NCBI RefSeq assembly: GCF_023502235.1
Contig: NZ_JAMFLY010000002.1
Coordinates: forward strand, 62,001 to 126,000
Direction: 5' to 3'
DNA: 64,000 nt
DNA from: Flagellimonas myxillae
GTDB lineage: Bacteria > Bacteroidota > Bacteroidia > Flavobacteriales > Flavobacteriaceae
In this document: in pieces, positions 52,217 through 60,570 of the stretch
Numbering within the stretch: the stretch's first letter is position 1
How the letters are laid out: each line of letters begins with the position of its first letter
The notes under the pieces: model-generated
The model's database searches: none
What the model was told of the DNA's origin: nothing
Seen by the model: the letters and a program-made list of their open reading frames with translations, nothing else
Program-made: the position numbers and the translations under genes

Positions 52217-53566
52217 ATGAAAAATTTACTTAGGTGGATTCTTTTCCCGGTTCTACTTGCCTGTAATTCCACGTCTACAGACCAACTGGATTTAATCATC
52301 TTCAACGTAAACTTGATTGATGGTACTGGAAAGCCAGCACAAACCGTTTCAATTGGAATAAAGAATGGGGAAATAAGCGCAATTGAACCTTCAATATCCA
52401 GTGCAAGCGCAAGAACCATTGACGGTTCAGGAAAATATCTTATCCCAGGATTGTTTGATTGCCATGTGCACACCAAGGACTTTGAAACGGATTTTCCAAG
52501 ACTGGTTCATTATGGAGTAACCTCTATATTTATTCCCGGCGGGGGCGCTTGTACAAACCGGTATTATAAGGCCATGCGGGAAAGGGGCAATCAGGACACC
52601 ATTCCAGCACCCTATGTGTTCCATACAAGCCAGCATTTTTCAATGGAAGGTCGTCATCCCTCCAAGACGTATCCCAGCCCAGATTGGAAAGATGGTGAGA
52701 CCATTTTCTATTTAAGGGACACTGTACAGGTTGAAAAACTCGTGAACCAAGTAGCGAAATATCCTATTCAGGGCATCAAATTGACCATTGAAGACGGCCC
52801 TGCTCCTCCTTTTGTTGAACGCATCCCGCAAGAATTCATCAACAAGGTCACCAAAGAGGCCTCAAAATACGGAATGGAAGTTTTTGCCCATGTTAGTGAC
52901 AATAAGGAGTTGGAAATGGCCATCCATGGAGGAGTCCAGAATTTGGTTCATTTTACCGGGGTGAACATTGATCAAGAGGATCCACACCAAATGCAGCTTT
53001 TGGAAGAGTTCAAACAAAGAGATCCCTATTGGGTTACTACCTTAATGATTGACAAATCCTTCCTTTATCCCTTGCATCCAGAGTGGTTCGAAAATAAATC
53101 CATGCTCCCAGCTTACAGATACGAAGTAAAAGAACTAACCCCAGAATTAGCGGAGCGGGCAAAAATCTACATTGCTGTTTTAATGGAAGAATATGGATTA
53201 ACGGAAAGTACCCTAAAAGCCTTTATGGTTCCTCAAGTGAACGATATTCAATTTTTATCTGAACAAGGATTTAACATGGTGCTGGGCACTGATGCTGGTA
53301 ATGATTTCAACTTTGCGGGATACAGCCTTCATGAAGAAATGCAGCTTTTTGAACTCGGAGGAATGGAACCATTGGATATCCTCAAAATGGGAACTTTAAA
53401 CGCTGCAAAGATGATGAATGCCCAAGATAGTTTAGGTTCCGTAGAAATAGGAAAAATTGCCAACATGGTGTTGTTAGATAAAAATCCGCTAGAGTCTATC
53501 CGAAATACTTTGGAAATTAATACTGTGATCAAGAAAGGAGTAGTTCAAAAGCGTTTAAGCAAATAA
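52217..53566 (+). CDS. secreted amidohydrolase-family lipoprotein
   Basis: 449 residues. Lipobox PVLLAC (Cys16). TIM-barrel amidohydrolase: GLFDCHVHTKD (HxH metal ligands) near residue 80, a Lys in IQGIKLTIED, EVFAHVSDN and LVHFTG as His ligands, and GTDAGNDF with the catalytic Asp. The C-terminal composite beta domain (VEIGKIANMVLLDKNPLES) is typical of imidazolonepropionase or dipeptidase-like enzymes. Substrate unknown. Starts 27 bp after the GDYXXLXY gene. Confidence 0.85.
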   Translation: MKNLLRWILFPVLLACNSTSTDQLDLIIFNVNLIDGTGKPAQTVSIGIKNGEISAIEPSISSASARTIDGSGKYLIPGLFDCHVHTKDFETDFPRLVHYGVTSIFIPGGGACTNRYYKAMRERGNQDTIPAPYVFHTSQHFSMEGRHPSKTYPSPDWKDGETIFYLRDTVQVEKLVNQVAKYPIQGIKLTIEDGPAPPFVERIPQEFINKVTKEASKYGMEVFAHVSDNKELEMAIHGGVQNLVHFTGVNIDQEDPHQMQLLEEFKQRDPYWVTTLMIDKSFLYPLHPEWFENKSMLPAYRYEVKELTPELAERAKIYIAVLMEEYGLTESTLKAFMVPQVNDIQFLSEQGFNMVLGTDAGNDFNFAGYSLHEEMQLFELGGMEPLDILKMGTLNAAKMMNAQDSLGSVEIGKIANMVLLDKNPLESIRNTLEINTVIKKGVVQKRLSK

Positions 53567-53596
53567 ACACGGACAAAAAGTAACGGTTACATTTTT

Positions 53597-53628
53597 ATAT
53601 CGACATATTTCGATATTTACTATATTTG
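53597..53628 (+). promoter_or_regulatory. promoter and operator of the ArsR-family gene
   Basis: ATATCG (53597-53602) and CGATAT (53611-53616) form an inverted repeat with an 8-bp spacer. TATATTTG (53621-53628) is an exact -7 box, 4 nt before the ATG at 53633, so the mRNA is probably leaderless and the repeat overlaps the upstream promoter region, fitting autoregulation. Confidence 0.55.
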
Positions 53629-53632
53629 ATAT

Positions 53633-53935
53633 ATGGATCTCGTTGAAGTACACAAAGTCCTTTCCAACAAAACAAGAATGGACATTCTAAAATGGTTGAA
53701 GGAACCTTCCAAGGAATTTCCACCTCACAAGGAGCTGGGACATTTTAGGTTTGGTGTCTGCGGACAGTATATTTTTGAAAAATCCGGACTTTCACAGTCC
53801 ACCATTTCCAATTATTTGTCACAGCTTCAAAATGTTGGGCTCATTACCCCTACCCGAATTGGTAAATGGACCTACTTTCAACGTAATGAAAAAAACATAA
53901 AAGCCTATTTAAAGGAAATGAACAAGGAACTCTAA
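53633..53935 (+). CDS. ArsR-family winged-helix regulator
   Basis: 100 residues: MDLVEVHKVLSNKTRMDILKWL, a loop with GHFRFGVCGQYIFEKSG, then LSQSTISNYLSQLQNVGLITPTRIGKWTYFQ. The winged helix is that of ArsR proteins. One cysteine only, so a non-metal signal is likely. It is followed 41 bp on by a PLP-dependent decarboxylase gene, which it probably controls. Confidence 0.85.
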   Translation: MDLVEVHKVLSNKTRMDILKWLKEPSKEFPPHKELGHFRFGVCGQYIFEKSGLSQSTISNYLSQLQNVGLITPTRIGKWTYFQRNEKNIKAYLKEMNKEL

Positions 53936-53976
53936 ATTTTTTGCTTTTATAAATCGATAATTTTAAATATATCAAT

Positions 53977-55380
53977 ATGAAAAATCTACAAGAACAGATG
54001 TTTCACGAACTGGAAACCAAATCCGATTTGGCCGATGCGCATAGTTACGCCAAAACCTATATTGATAATGTATTTAATAGAAATGTATATCCATCAAAAG
54101 AGGCATTGGACAATCTTGCCCATTTTGAAGAAGAACTTCCCAAACAAAGGGGCAGTTCAGCTCAAATTTTGGAAAAATTAAATACGCAGGGCGGACCCGC
54201 AACGGTTGCAACCTTGGGCGGGCGCTATTTTGGGTTTGTAAACGGGAGCTCCCTTCCTATAACTTTGGCCGCCAAATCGTTGTCAACGGTATGGGACCAG
54301 GCTCCAGCGATGCAGGTGCTATCACCTATTGGGAGTAAATTGGAATCTGTTGTAGAGCAATGGCTGCGCCAGCTACTTGACCTTGCCAACAATACCGCTG
54401 CCGGATTTGTCAGTGGTACATCCTTGGCCAACTTTTGCGGTCTGGCAGCAGGTCGATTCCATCAACTTGAAAAATTGGGATGGAATGTCAATGAAAATGG
54501 TTTCAACGGTAGCCCAAAACTGCGAATTATCACAGGTGATCAGGCGCATTCCACCGTGATTAAGGCCATTTCCCTACTGGGTTTTGGCTATAAAAATATT
54601 GAATGGGTGCCTACGGACGACCAGGGGCGTATCATCCCTTCGGAAATTCCAGAACTCGATGACAGCAGCATTCTGATCTTACAAGCTGGAAATGTAAATA
54701 CAGGTTCCTTTGACAACTTTGAAACTATTTGCAGGGTTGCTGCTGAAAAGGGAGCGTGGATCCACATTGATGGTGCTTTTGGGCTTTGGGCGAGGGCCAT
54801 CCAAAACCTTTCATATTTGACCAAAGGCATGGAACATGCCCACTCTTGGGCGGTAGATGCCCACAAGACCCTGAACACCCCATATGACAGCGGCATTATC
54901 CTCTGCAAACATCCCGAAGCGCTAAAATCTGCCCTGCACATGACCGGGAGTTATATTGTAAAGGGAGAAGAGCGGGATGGCATGTTCTATACTCCGGAAA
55001 TGTCCAGACGAGCGCGAATCATTGAGCTTTGGGCAGCGTTGAAATATTTGGGGAAGGAAGGAGTGTCGGAACTGGTCGAAACCATGCACCACAGAGCGAC
55101 TCAGTTTAAGAATGAAATCCAGAAGGTGGACGGTTTTGAAGTGCTGAACGATGTCGTTTTCAACCAGGTATTGGTCCAGTGCGAAACGGATGAACTTACC
55201 CAAACTACCCTGTTCAACATTCAACAAGATCGCGTGTGTTGGGTGGGAGGATCCCAATGGAAAAACCGGAAGGTCATTCGTGTAAGTATTTGTTCTTGGG
55301 CCACCACGGAGCAGGATATCCTAAAATCTGTGGCGTCTTTTAAACAGTCATTGTCAAAAGCTAAAAAACAACTATCATGA
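53977..55380 (+). CDS. PLP-dependent decarboxylase / aminotransferase-like enzyme
   Basis: 467 residues, group II decarboxylase fold. Recognisable parts: GGPATVATLGGRYFGFVNGS, GFVSGTSLANFCGLAAGR, GDQAHSTVIKAISLLGFG, HIDGAFGLWA with the Asp that binds the PLP nitrogen, and SWAVDAHKTLNTPYDSG with the Schiff-base lysine. It should decarboxylate or transform an amino acid. The exact substrate is not readable. It overlaps the DinB gene by 4 bp. Confidence 0.87.
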   Translation: MKNLQEQMFHELETKSDLADAHSYAKTYIDNVFNRNVYPSKEALDNLAHFEEELPKQRGSSAQILEKLNTQGGPATVATLGGRYFGFVNGSSLPITLAAKSLSTVWDQAPAMQVLSPIGSKLESVVEQWLRQLLDLANNTAAGFVSGTSLANFCGLAAGRFHQLEKLGWNVNENGFNGSPKLRIITGDQAHSTVIKAISLLGFGYKNIEWVPTDDQGRIIPSEIPELDDSSILILQAGNVNTGSFDNFETICRVAAEKGAWIHIDGAFGLWARAIQNLSYLTKGMEHAHSWAVDAHKTLNTPYDSGIILCKHPEALKSALHMTGSYIVKGEERDGMFYTPEMSRRARIIELWAALKYLGKEGVSELVETMHHRATQFKNEIQKVDGFEVLNDVVFNQVLVQCETDELTQTTLFNIQQDRVCWVGGSQWKNRKVIRVSICSWATTEQDILKSVASFKQSLSKAKKQLS

Positions 55381-55904
55381 ATTTCGAATTGAACAAATCC
55401 ATCAAAATTCTGGAACGGACTCCAGCAGTTCTTAAAGCCCTTTTTTACGAATTGGATGCAGACTGGGCCACTATTAACGAAGGCTCCCGTACTTGGAGTG
55501 CCTATGATATTGTGGGTCATTTGATTCACGGAGAGCAAACGGATTGGATTCCGCGCGCACAAATTATTTTGGGTGATGGCCCGGACAAAACCTTTGAGCC
55601 ATTTGACCGCTTTGCACAGGAAAAGCTATCCCAAGGAAAAACCATGGAAGATCTGTTGGAGGAGTTTGCCAGCCTTAGAGAGTCATCGCTAAAAGAACTA
55701 AAATCCTGGGGTTTAACGAACAAGGATTTGGATAAAACCGGGGTGCATCCCGAATTAGGAGAAGTTACACTAAGTCAATTACTTTCCACTTGGACTGTTC
55801 ATGATTTGGCACACATCAATCAATTTAGCCGAGCAATGGTCAAACATTATGCGGATGATGTGGGGCCATGGAAAAAATACATCAGAATTCTAAAGGACTT
55901 GTAG
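55377..55904 (+). CDS. DinB-family protein
   Basis: 175 residues, four-helix bundle of the DinB/DUF664 type: IKILERTPAVLKALFYELDA, WSAYDIVGHLIHGEQTDWIP with one His, and WTVHDLAHINQFSRAMV with two His. The three histidines form the usual metal site of putative metal-dependent thiol S-transferases or hydrolases. It is co-transcribed with the upstream PLP enzyme (4-bp overlap), so it may act on its product. Confidence 0.87.
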   Translation: MNFELNKSIKILERTPAVLKALFYELDADWATINEGSRTWSAYDIVGHLIHGEQTDWIPRAQIILGDGPDKTFEPFDRFAQEKLSQGKTMEDLLEEFASLRESSLKELKSWGLTNKDLDKTGVHPELGEVTLSQLLSTWTVHDLAHINQFSRAMVKHYADDVGPWKKYIRILKDL

Positions 55905-55922
55905 AAAATCCTATTTTTGGGC

Positions 55923-57155
55923 ATGCAGTTGAAGGTATGTGAGCTTTTTGCAGGTGTTGGGGGTTTCCGACTGGGATTGGAGGACACTGAACACTTTAAA
56001 GTGGTGTGGAGCAACCAATGGGAGCCTTCCACCAAAATGCAACACGCCTCCTTGGTCTATGAAGCTCGATTTGGGGCTGAAAACCATTCCAACCAAAACA
56101 TAGAAGAGGTTTCCACTTCGGAAATTCCAGACCACGATGTGTTGGTGGGCGGATTTCCCTGCCAGGATTATTCCGTGGCCACAACGCTTAAAAATTCAAA
56201 GGGATTAATTGGTAAAAAGGGAGTGCTTTGGTGGTCTATCCACCGCATCATTTCAGAGAAAAAAAAACCGCCCAAATATCTGTTTTTTGAAAATGTAGAT
56301 CGGTTGTTGAAATCCCCATCCTCTCAACGCGGACGGGATTTTGCCATAATGTTGAAAAGCTTGAACGATTTGGGCTATGCCGTGGAGTGGCGTGTGATTA
56401 ATGCCGCTGAATATGGAATGCCACAGCGCCGAAGGCGCGTTTTTTTTCTAGGCTATCACAAATCCACTCCTTTGTTTCAATCCATGCTAAAAGCTTCCGC
56501 GAAAGACTGGGTTCTGGAACAAGGAACCATGGCATCAGCTTATCCTGTTAAGAATATTGGGCAAACACCGCACAACTTTTCCATTGACCAAAATTTGGTG
56601 GAGCTTTCGGAGCGGTTTAATGCTGAAAAAGGCTTATCTCCATTCCTAAATTCAGGAGTCTGTATCGATGGACAAGTATCCACCCTAAAAACAGAGCCAT
56701 CTGATACAAATAACGGGCGAGTACTTGCCGACATTTTGGAAAATGGCTCTGCAGATGAAAGTCTGTTCATTGCTGAACATGATCTTCCAAAATGGGAATA
56801 TTTAAAGGGTGCCAAAAAAGAGATTCGAAAAACCAAAGCAGGTTTTGAATATAATTATAGTGAGGGCAGTATGGTTTTCCCAGACGCCCTAGATCAACCT
56901 TCCAGAACCATCATTACCGGAGAGGGCGGCAAGTCCCCATCCCGGTTTAAACATGTGGTGCAAACACCCAAGGGATTGCGGAGGCTTTCCCCAGTTGAAT
57001 TGGAACGGTTGAATATGTTTCCGGACAATCACACCCAGCTAGCGGGCATTTCAGATGCCAAACGCGCCTTTTTTATGGGCAATGCCTTGGTGGTGGGAGT
57101 GGTGCGGGGAATTGGCGCTGCCCTGTTCCGGAAAATCCAGGAATTTGAAGAGTAG
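55923..57155 (+). CDS. dcm: DNA (cytosine-5) methyltransferase
   Basis: 410 residues from ATG 55923 (MQLKVCELFAGVGGFRLGLE); TTG 55917 adds two residues. Motifs are complete: I (FAGVGGF), IV with the catalytic Cys (GGFPCQDYSVA), VI (FENVDRLL), VIII (QRRRRVFF), a target-recognition region ~210-330, IX and X (LERLNMFP, GNALVVGVV). It should protect a specific DNA sequence. The next gene starts inside its last codons and is the likely cognate endonuclease. Confidence 0.94.
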   Translation: MQLKVCELFAGVGGFRLGLEDTEHFKVVWSNQWEPSTKMQHASLVYEARFGAENHSNQNIEEVSTSEIPDHDVLVGGFPCQDYSVATTLKNSKGLIGKKGVLWWSIHRIISEKKKPPKYLFFENVDRLLKSPSSQRGRDFAIMLKSLNDLGYAVEWRVINAAEYGMPQRRRRVFFLGYHKSTPLFQSMLKASAKDWVLEQGTMASAYPVKNIGQTPHNFSIDQNLVELSERFNAEKGLSPFLNSGVCIDGQVSTLKTEPSDTNNGRVLADILENGSADESLFIAEHDLPKWEYLKGAKKEIRKTKAGFEYNYSEGSMVFPDALDQPSRTIITGEGGKSPSRFKHVVQTPKGLRRLSPVELERLNMFPDNHTQLAGISDAKRAFFMGNALVVGVVRGIGAALFRKIQEFEE

Positions 57156-57753
57156 TTTTAAAGACGACTTATCCAAGGAGCGCCAGTTGTCCCATTATTT
57201 GGACACCCAATACCAAAAACATCTAAAGCAGTATTCCTTTGAACGTGTTTCCAATATCCAAGAGCAACTTTTAGGTGTTGATTTGGTTTTTACCCACAAG
57301 CAAACTGGTAATACTTATCATATTGATGAAAAGGCCCAGCTGGATTATCCCAATATAAACTTACCCACCTTTGCCTTTGAGCTTTGTTATGAAAAAGATG
57401 GGGAACCAAAAACGGGTTGGTTTTTGGATGCCATCAAAAAAACCGATTTCTATTCCTTGATTACCGGGATTTATGCAGATGAAAAGGACAAATTTACCGC
57501 CTGCAACATCACTTTTGTAAACCGAGAAAAACTATTGGATTTTCTTGTTTCGCGGAAACTATCCAAAGAGAAAATGCAACGTTTGGCGCTATCCCAACCT
57601 AACTATCATGGAAAAATGGAATTGGAAAGCCTCGACCCGCACTCAGAAGGCTATCTTTTTTTCTCAAGTAAGAATAAGCTTGAAAAGCCCGTCAACCTGA
57701 TTTTAAAATTGGAGTTTTTGTGCAGGATTGGGGCAGGAAAGAAATTGGTGTAA
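57145..57753 (+). CDS. type II restriction endonuclease, PD-(D/E)XK type (predicted)
   Basis: 202 residues with a TTG start at 57145, overlapping the methyltransferase stop by 11 bp. An earlier in-frame Met lies inside dcm in another frame and starts a Trp-rich, non-conserved stretch. Catalytic pattern: Asp in GVDLVFTHK and Asp-Glu-Lys in TYHIDEKAQLDY, the (P)D...(D/E)xK signature. The rest has FELCYEKDGEPKTGWFLD and ITGIYADEKDKF. Position, overlap and motif make it the restriction partner of Dcm. Family and site are not known. Confidence 0.72.
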   Translation: MKSSFKDDLSKERQLSHYLDTQYQKHLKQYSFERVSNIQEQLLGVDLVFTHKQTGNTYHIDEKAQLDYPNINLPTFAFELCYEKDGEPKTGWFLDAIKKTDFYSLITGIYADEKDKFTACNITFVNREKLLDFLVSRKLSKEKMQRLALSQPNYHGKMELESLDPHSEGYLFFSSKNKLEKPVNLILKLEFLCRIGAGKKLV

Positions 57754-57758
57754 AGTTC

Positions 57759-58055
57759 TTAGTTTATCCTGTTTTTAAGATCCATTCTCTCATGTAATAT
57801 TCTAATAATCTCAATTTCATTTTCTGAAACAACATGATAGAATATGATATGTTTACCTGACTTAAGCCCTAGCAAATCTTTACTAATACCCGCATACACT
57901 TTTCCAAGGAGAGGGTTTGCTGCAATTTCTTTACATGCAAATTTTATCGCATTATAATAGACGTCGGCTTGACTTTCCGACCACGTTGTAAACGTATATT
58001 CCCAAATAGCATTCAAATCTTCAATGGCTCTTTGTCTCCAGATAATCCTAGCCAT
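57759..58055 (-). CDS. parE: ParE/RelE-family toxin
   Basis: 98 residues: IIWRQRAIEDLNAIWEYTFT, QADVYYNAIKFACKEIAANP, GKVYAGISKDLLGLKSGKHI and IIFYHVVSENEIEIIRILHERMDLKNR. This is the ParE-type toxin fold (acting on gyrase), with the R/I..VLH(E/G)RMD ending. The gene overlaps the antitoxin gene by 8 bp in the usual antitoxin-toxin order and converges with the restriction gene. Confidence 0.9.
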   Translation of the reverse strand: MARIIWRQRAIEDLNAIWEYTFTTWSESQADVYYNAIKFACKEIAANPLLGKVYAGISKDLLGLKSGKHIIFYHVVSENEIEIIRILHERMDLKNRIN

Positions 58056-58299
58056 TCTTTTCTTTAGCCGCCTTTAGGTTTTGAAGGTTCTCGTCCAAGT
58101 CAAAATTATCCATCCTCGGACTATCCATGCCTTCTTGAATTACCCTTTTTAAAGCTAATGCTTTGCTCTCCTCGTTTTCCAAAAGTCGAAGTCCCGCACG
58201 AATCACTTCGCTAACATTTTTATATCGCCCCGCGGAAACTTGATTTTGCACAAATTCATCAAAATAATTCCCCAGTGATATGGATGTGTTTTTGCTCAT
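58048..58299 (-). CDS. parD: ParD-family antitoxin
   Basis: 83 residues from ATG 58299 (MSKNTSISLGNYFDEFVQNQ); the longer frame to 58344 adds 15 non-conserved residues. Ribbon-helix-helix DNA-binding part ends near RYKNVSEVIRAGLRLLENEE, followed by a toxin-binding tail (DSPRMDNFDLDENLQNL). It should neutralise ParE and repress its operon. Confidence 0.9.
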   Translation of the reverse strand: MSKNTSISLGNYFDEFVQNQVSAGRYKNVSEVIRAGLRLLENEESKALALKRVIQEGMDSPRMDNFDLDENLQNLKAAKEKNG

Positions 58300-58355
58300 T
58301 TTGGTTCTTTGTGTAAAATTACCAAAAATTGGTAAAATTCTCAAAGAACACTTGG

Positions 58356-59048
58356 CTATTCATAAAAAACTGCAACTTCCTCCAAGCCTTTTCTTTGGAT
58401 ATCCGGCACATAGGCCGGGCTTTGGGGGTATCCCACAGGAAGCAATAAAAAGGCCCTTTCATTACTTGGTCTGTCCAATATTTTGGTTAGAAAATTCATG
58501 GGGCTTGGGGTGTGGGTCAGGGTGATCAAGCCTGCGTTATGGATAGCGGATATCAACATGCCACAGGCAATACCAATCGATTCGTTTACATAGTAATTGT
58601 TATGTTTATCCCCTTTTTCATCAAACTCGTAAACCTGCTTAAAAGCAATGATCAACCAAGGTGCTATTTCTAAAAAGGGTTTATGCATGTCGGTTCCCAA
58701 GGGTTCCAAATCCTTTTTCCAGCGTTCGCTCATTCGGTTCTCGTAGCTTTCCTTTTCCTCGGCTTCAGCCGCTTTCCGAATTTCGGTTTTTAGGGCCGGA
58801 TTGGAAACGGCGCAGAATGTCCAAGGCTGTTTATGAGCGCCAGATGGAGCGGTGGAAGCACTTAATATCAGATTATCAATAATTTCTTTGGGAACATCTT
58901 GATCCGAAAACTCCCTGACCGACCTGCGTTTATCCAACCATTCGTGGAACGCCTTGCTATTTTGTATGGATTCGTCTTGAGACAAGGATTCCCCCTCGTA
59001 CAAAACATGTTTATAGCCGTTGAGCGTAATGTGGTCTGGTGTTGTCAT
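58356..59048 (-). CDS. nitroreductase-family protein
   Basis: 230 residues, FMN-binding nitroreductase fold: WLDKRRSVREFSDQDVPKEI, ASTAPSGAHKQPWTFCAVSN, YVNESIGIACGMLISAIHNA, HTPSPMNFL and LLLPVGYPQSP. It should reduce a substrate with NAD(P)H. The substrate may be a quinone, nitroaromatic or a dehalogenation-type compound (the R...TAPSGxHxQPW motif also occurs in iodotyrosine-deiodinase-like members). Single gene. Confidence 0.9.
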   Translation of the reverse strand: MTTPDHITLNGYKHVLYEGESLSQDESIQNSKAFHEWLDKRRSVREFSDQDVPKEIIDNLILSASTAPSGAHKQPWTFCAVSNPALKTEIRKAAEAEEKESYENRMSERWKKDLEPLGTDMHKPFLEIAPWLIIAFKQVYEFDEKGDKHNNYYVNESIGIACGMLISAIHNAGLITLTHTPSPMNFLTKILDRPSNERAFLLLPVGYPQSPAYVPDIQRKGLEEVAVFYE

Positions 59049-59070
59049 TGTGCTTACTTTTTAATTGATT

Positions 59071-59163
59071 TCAGGTTCCGCTGATTTTTTCCAAAATATA
59101 TTTTTGAACGGATTCTTTGTCCGCTTCGGTAATAGGCAGTTTTTTCTTTTTGTTCCAGAACAT
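59071..59163 (-). pseudogene. 30-residue fragment, truncated N-terminus of a larger gene
   Basis: ATG 59163 to TGA 59071-59073 encodes MFWNKKKKLPITEADKESVQ followed by KYILEKISGT. The beginning resembles the first residues of longer flavobacterial proteins that start with MFW(K)KKKLPIT.ED, so this is probably a truncated gene. A complete 30-residue peptide gene is the alternative. Confidence 0.3.
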
Positions 59164-59183
59164 TATGGGATGTAAATAAGATT

Positions 59184-59603
59184 TTAATCTATAGGTGTGT
59201 ACTTTATTACCTTTTTCAATCTATCTGGAAACTCAGTAATTTCCACAAGTTTAATCAGCCCATATTGGCAAATCAATGGTTTTTTTAGGTCTAGAAAATG
59301 GAAAAAGAAAGCTACTCGAAACCTCTTCAGTCCAGTGGGCTTTTCAAAATCATCGCCTATAATGGCGGAGCCATTTTCATCTAAGTATTTTTCATCATAT
59401 GCGGTCTGCCAATTCAATTTATCTTGTCCTTTTTGCTCCTGAGTGATTTCTCCCAGGTCAAAATCATCGACATTTTCTTCAATAATCAATTCCACCAAGT
59501 TGACATCATTATGATTTGGAATTGAATAAATACCTATAAGCTCTGTGTTTTTATGGAATGCTTGTGGAGTTTGTTTCTTCCTTTTAAAATTAAAAATTCC
59601 CAT
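59184..59603 (-). CDS. hypothetical protein
   Basis: 139 residues, acidic, soluble. Starts MGIFNFKRKKQTPQAF and contains the region LVELIIEENVDDFDLGEITQ, QTAYDEKYLDENG and a beta-rich end (FRVAFFFHFLDLKKPLICQYG). The basic MGIFNFKRKK lead recurs in several small proteins of this type (compare MFFKRNKKLELFD at 61053). No known family. It ends 20 bp before the MFW fragment. Confidence 0.5.
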   Translation of the reverse strand: MGIFNFKRKKQTPQAFHKNTELIGIYSIPNHNDVNLVELIIEENVDDFDLGEITQEQKGQDKLNWQTAYDEKYLDENGSAIIGDDFEKPTGLKRFRVAFFFHFLDLKKPLICQYGLIKLVEITEFPDRLKKVIKYTPID

Positions 59604-59621
59604 TTCTTCCTTATTTAATAA

Positions 59622-60482
59622 CTAGGGTCTTTTTCCTATCTCCCCAATCTTCGCCTTACAAACCTCCTCCGTTAGTTGTTTAAGTTCATTTACCTGCCCG
59701 GCCAGATGCTCCAATTCAGCTTTGGTGATTTCGTATTCGTCCATTTTGTAGCGGGCATCTATATAGGCACGTTTTAGAAGTTCAAAAAGGTGTTTTTCTT
59801 GGTCGGTGGATTTTGGGAACACGGCAAAACGGACATCGCACATTTCCACTTTTATGCCCAAAGTCTCCAGATTGTGGTCTTTGGGGCGGTAGTCCGTAAA
59901 AACGAGTAAAATGGTGGTATAAAAACGTTCGGTGGCTTGGTGAAGCAAGAAAGCAGCATTGTTCAAACTGTTTCTGTCCAATGCATTTTTAAAATCAATA
60001 AGAAATTCATTTGCGCTTTTAAACCATTGGTCAAAATGGTCTTGGGCCTTTTGGCGGTACTCTTCTGGGGTTAGTTTTTTGGGATTCGCGAGCTTAAACT
60101 TTTCGGAATCATAGAGCACAATCCCTTCTTCCTTAATGTCCTTAAAAAAGTAGTTGCCCTGGGCCAAGGAGGCATTCAGTTGTTTTATACCATGGAAGAT
60201 CAGGCTTACGGGCGTGGTGACTTTTCCAGTGTCCACGAATTCCTGTTTTATCCTGCCCTCTATCCGGAATTTTTGCTTTAAATCTTCATGGGTGAGCGCA
60301 ACAAGGAGGTCAAAATCGCTACGGTATTCGTAGGTGATGCCCTTTTCCACATATTTGTCCTCTACCCAATTACCGCGTGCATGGCTGCCAAAAAGAACTA
60401 CCATTTCCACTTCCTTAAAAGCGGAAAGCTGCTGGGTAAGCAGTTGCAATTCTTCTTGTTTGGATTTGGGCAGATGGTTCAC
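59622..60482 (-). CDS. fused MNT nucleotidyltransferase-HEPN protein
   Basis: 286 residues. N-terminal MNT domain (~20-120) with VVLFGSHARGNWVED (GSxARG) and DFDLLVAL (DxD catalytic pair). C-terminal HEPN domain (~150-270): FDQWFKSANEFLIDFKNALD, NNAAFLLHQATERFYTTILL (the RxxxH-type site is replaced by HQATERFY) and KDHNLETLG. MNT and HEPN usually make two-gene toxin-antitoxin pairs in which MNT AMPylates HEPN; here one polypeptide carries both. It might self-regulate. Confidence 0.8.
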   Translation of the reverse strand: MNHLPKSKQEELQLLTQQLSAFKEVEMVVLFGSHARGNWVEDKYVEKGITYEYRSDFDLLVALTHEDLKQKFRIEGRIKQEFVDTGKVTTPVSLIFHGIKQLNASLAQGNYFFKDIKEEGIVLYDSEKFKLANPKKLTPEEYRQKAQDHFDQWFKSANEFLIDFKNALDRNSLNNAAFLLHQATERFYTTILLVFTDYRPKDHNLETLGIKVEMCDVRFAVFPKSTDQEKHLFELLKRAYIDARYKMDEYEITKAELEHLAGQVNELKQLTEEVCKAKIGEIGKRP

Positions 60483-60570
60483 AAGGGAAATGTAATGAAT
60501 TATTAAATGTTGTTAATCCTCGCGTATAAATTTCTGTTGTTGAATGAACCCAAACGTTTATTCTAGCTTG

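Noticed and set aside
57055..57144. Met start of the endonuclease inside dcm
   Set aside because: The extra 30 residues are Trp-rich shadow of the dcm C-terminus; TTG 57145 fits the coupled start.
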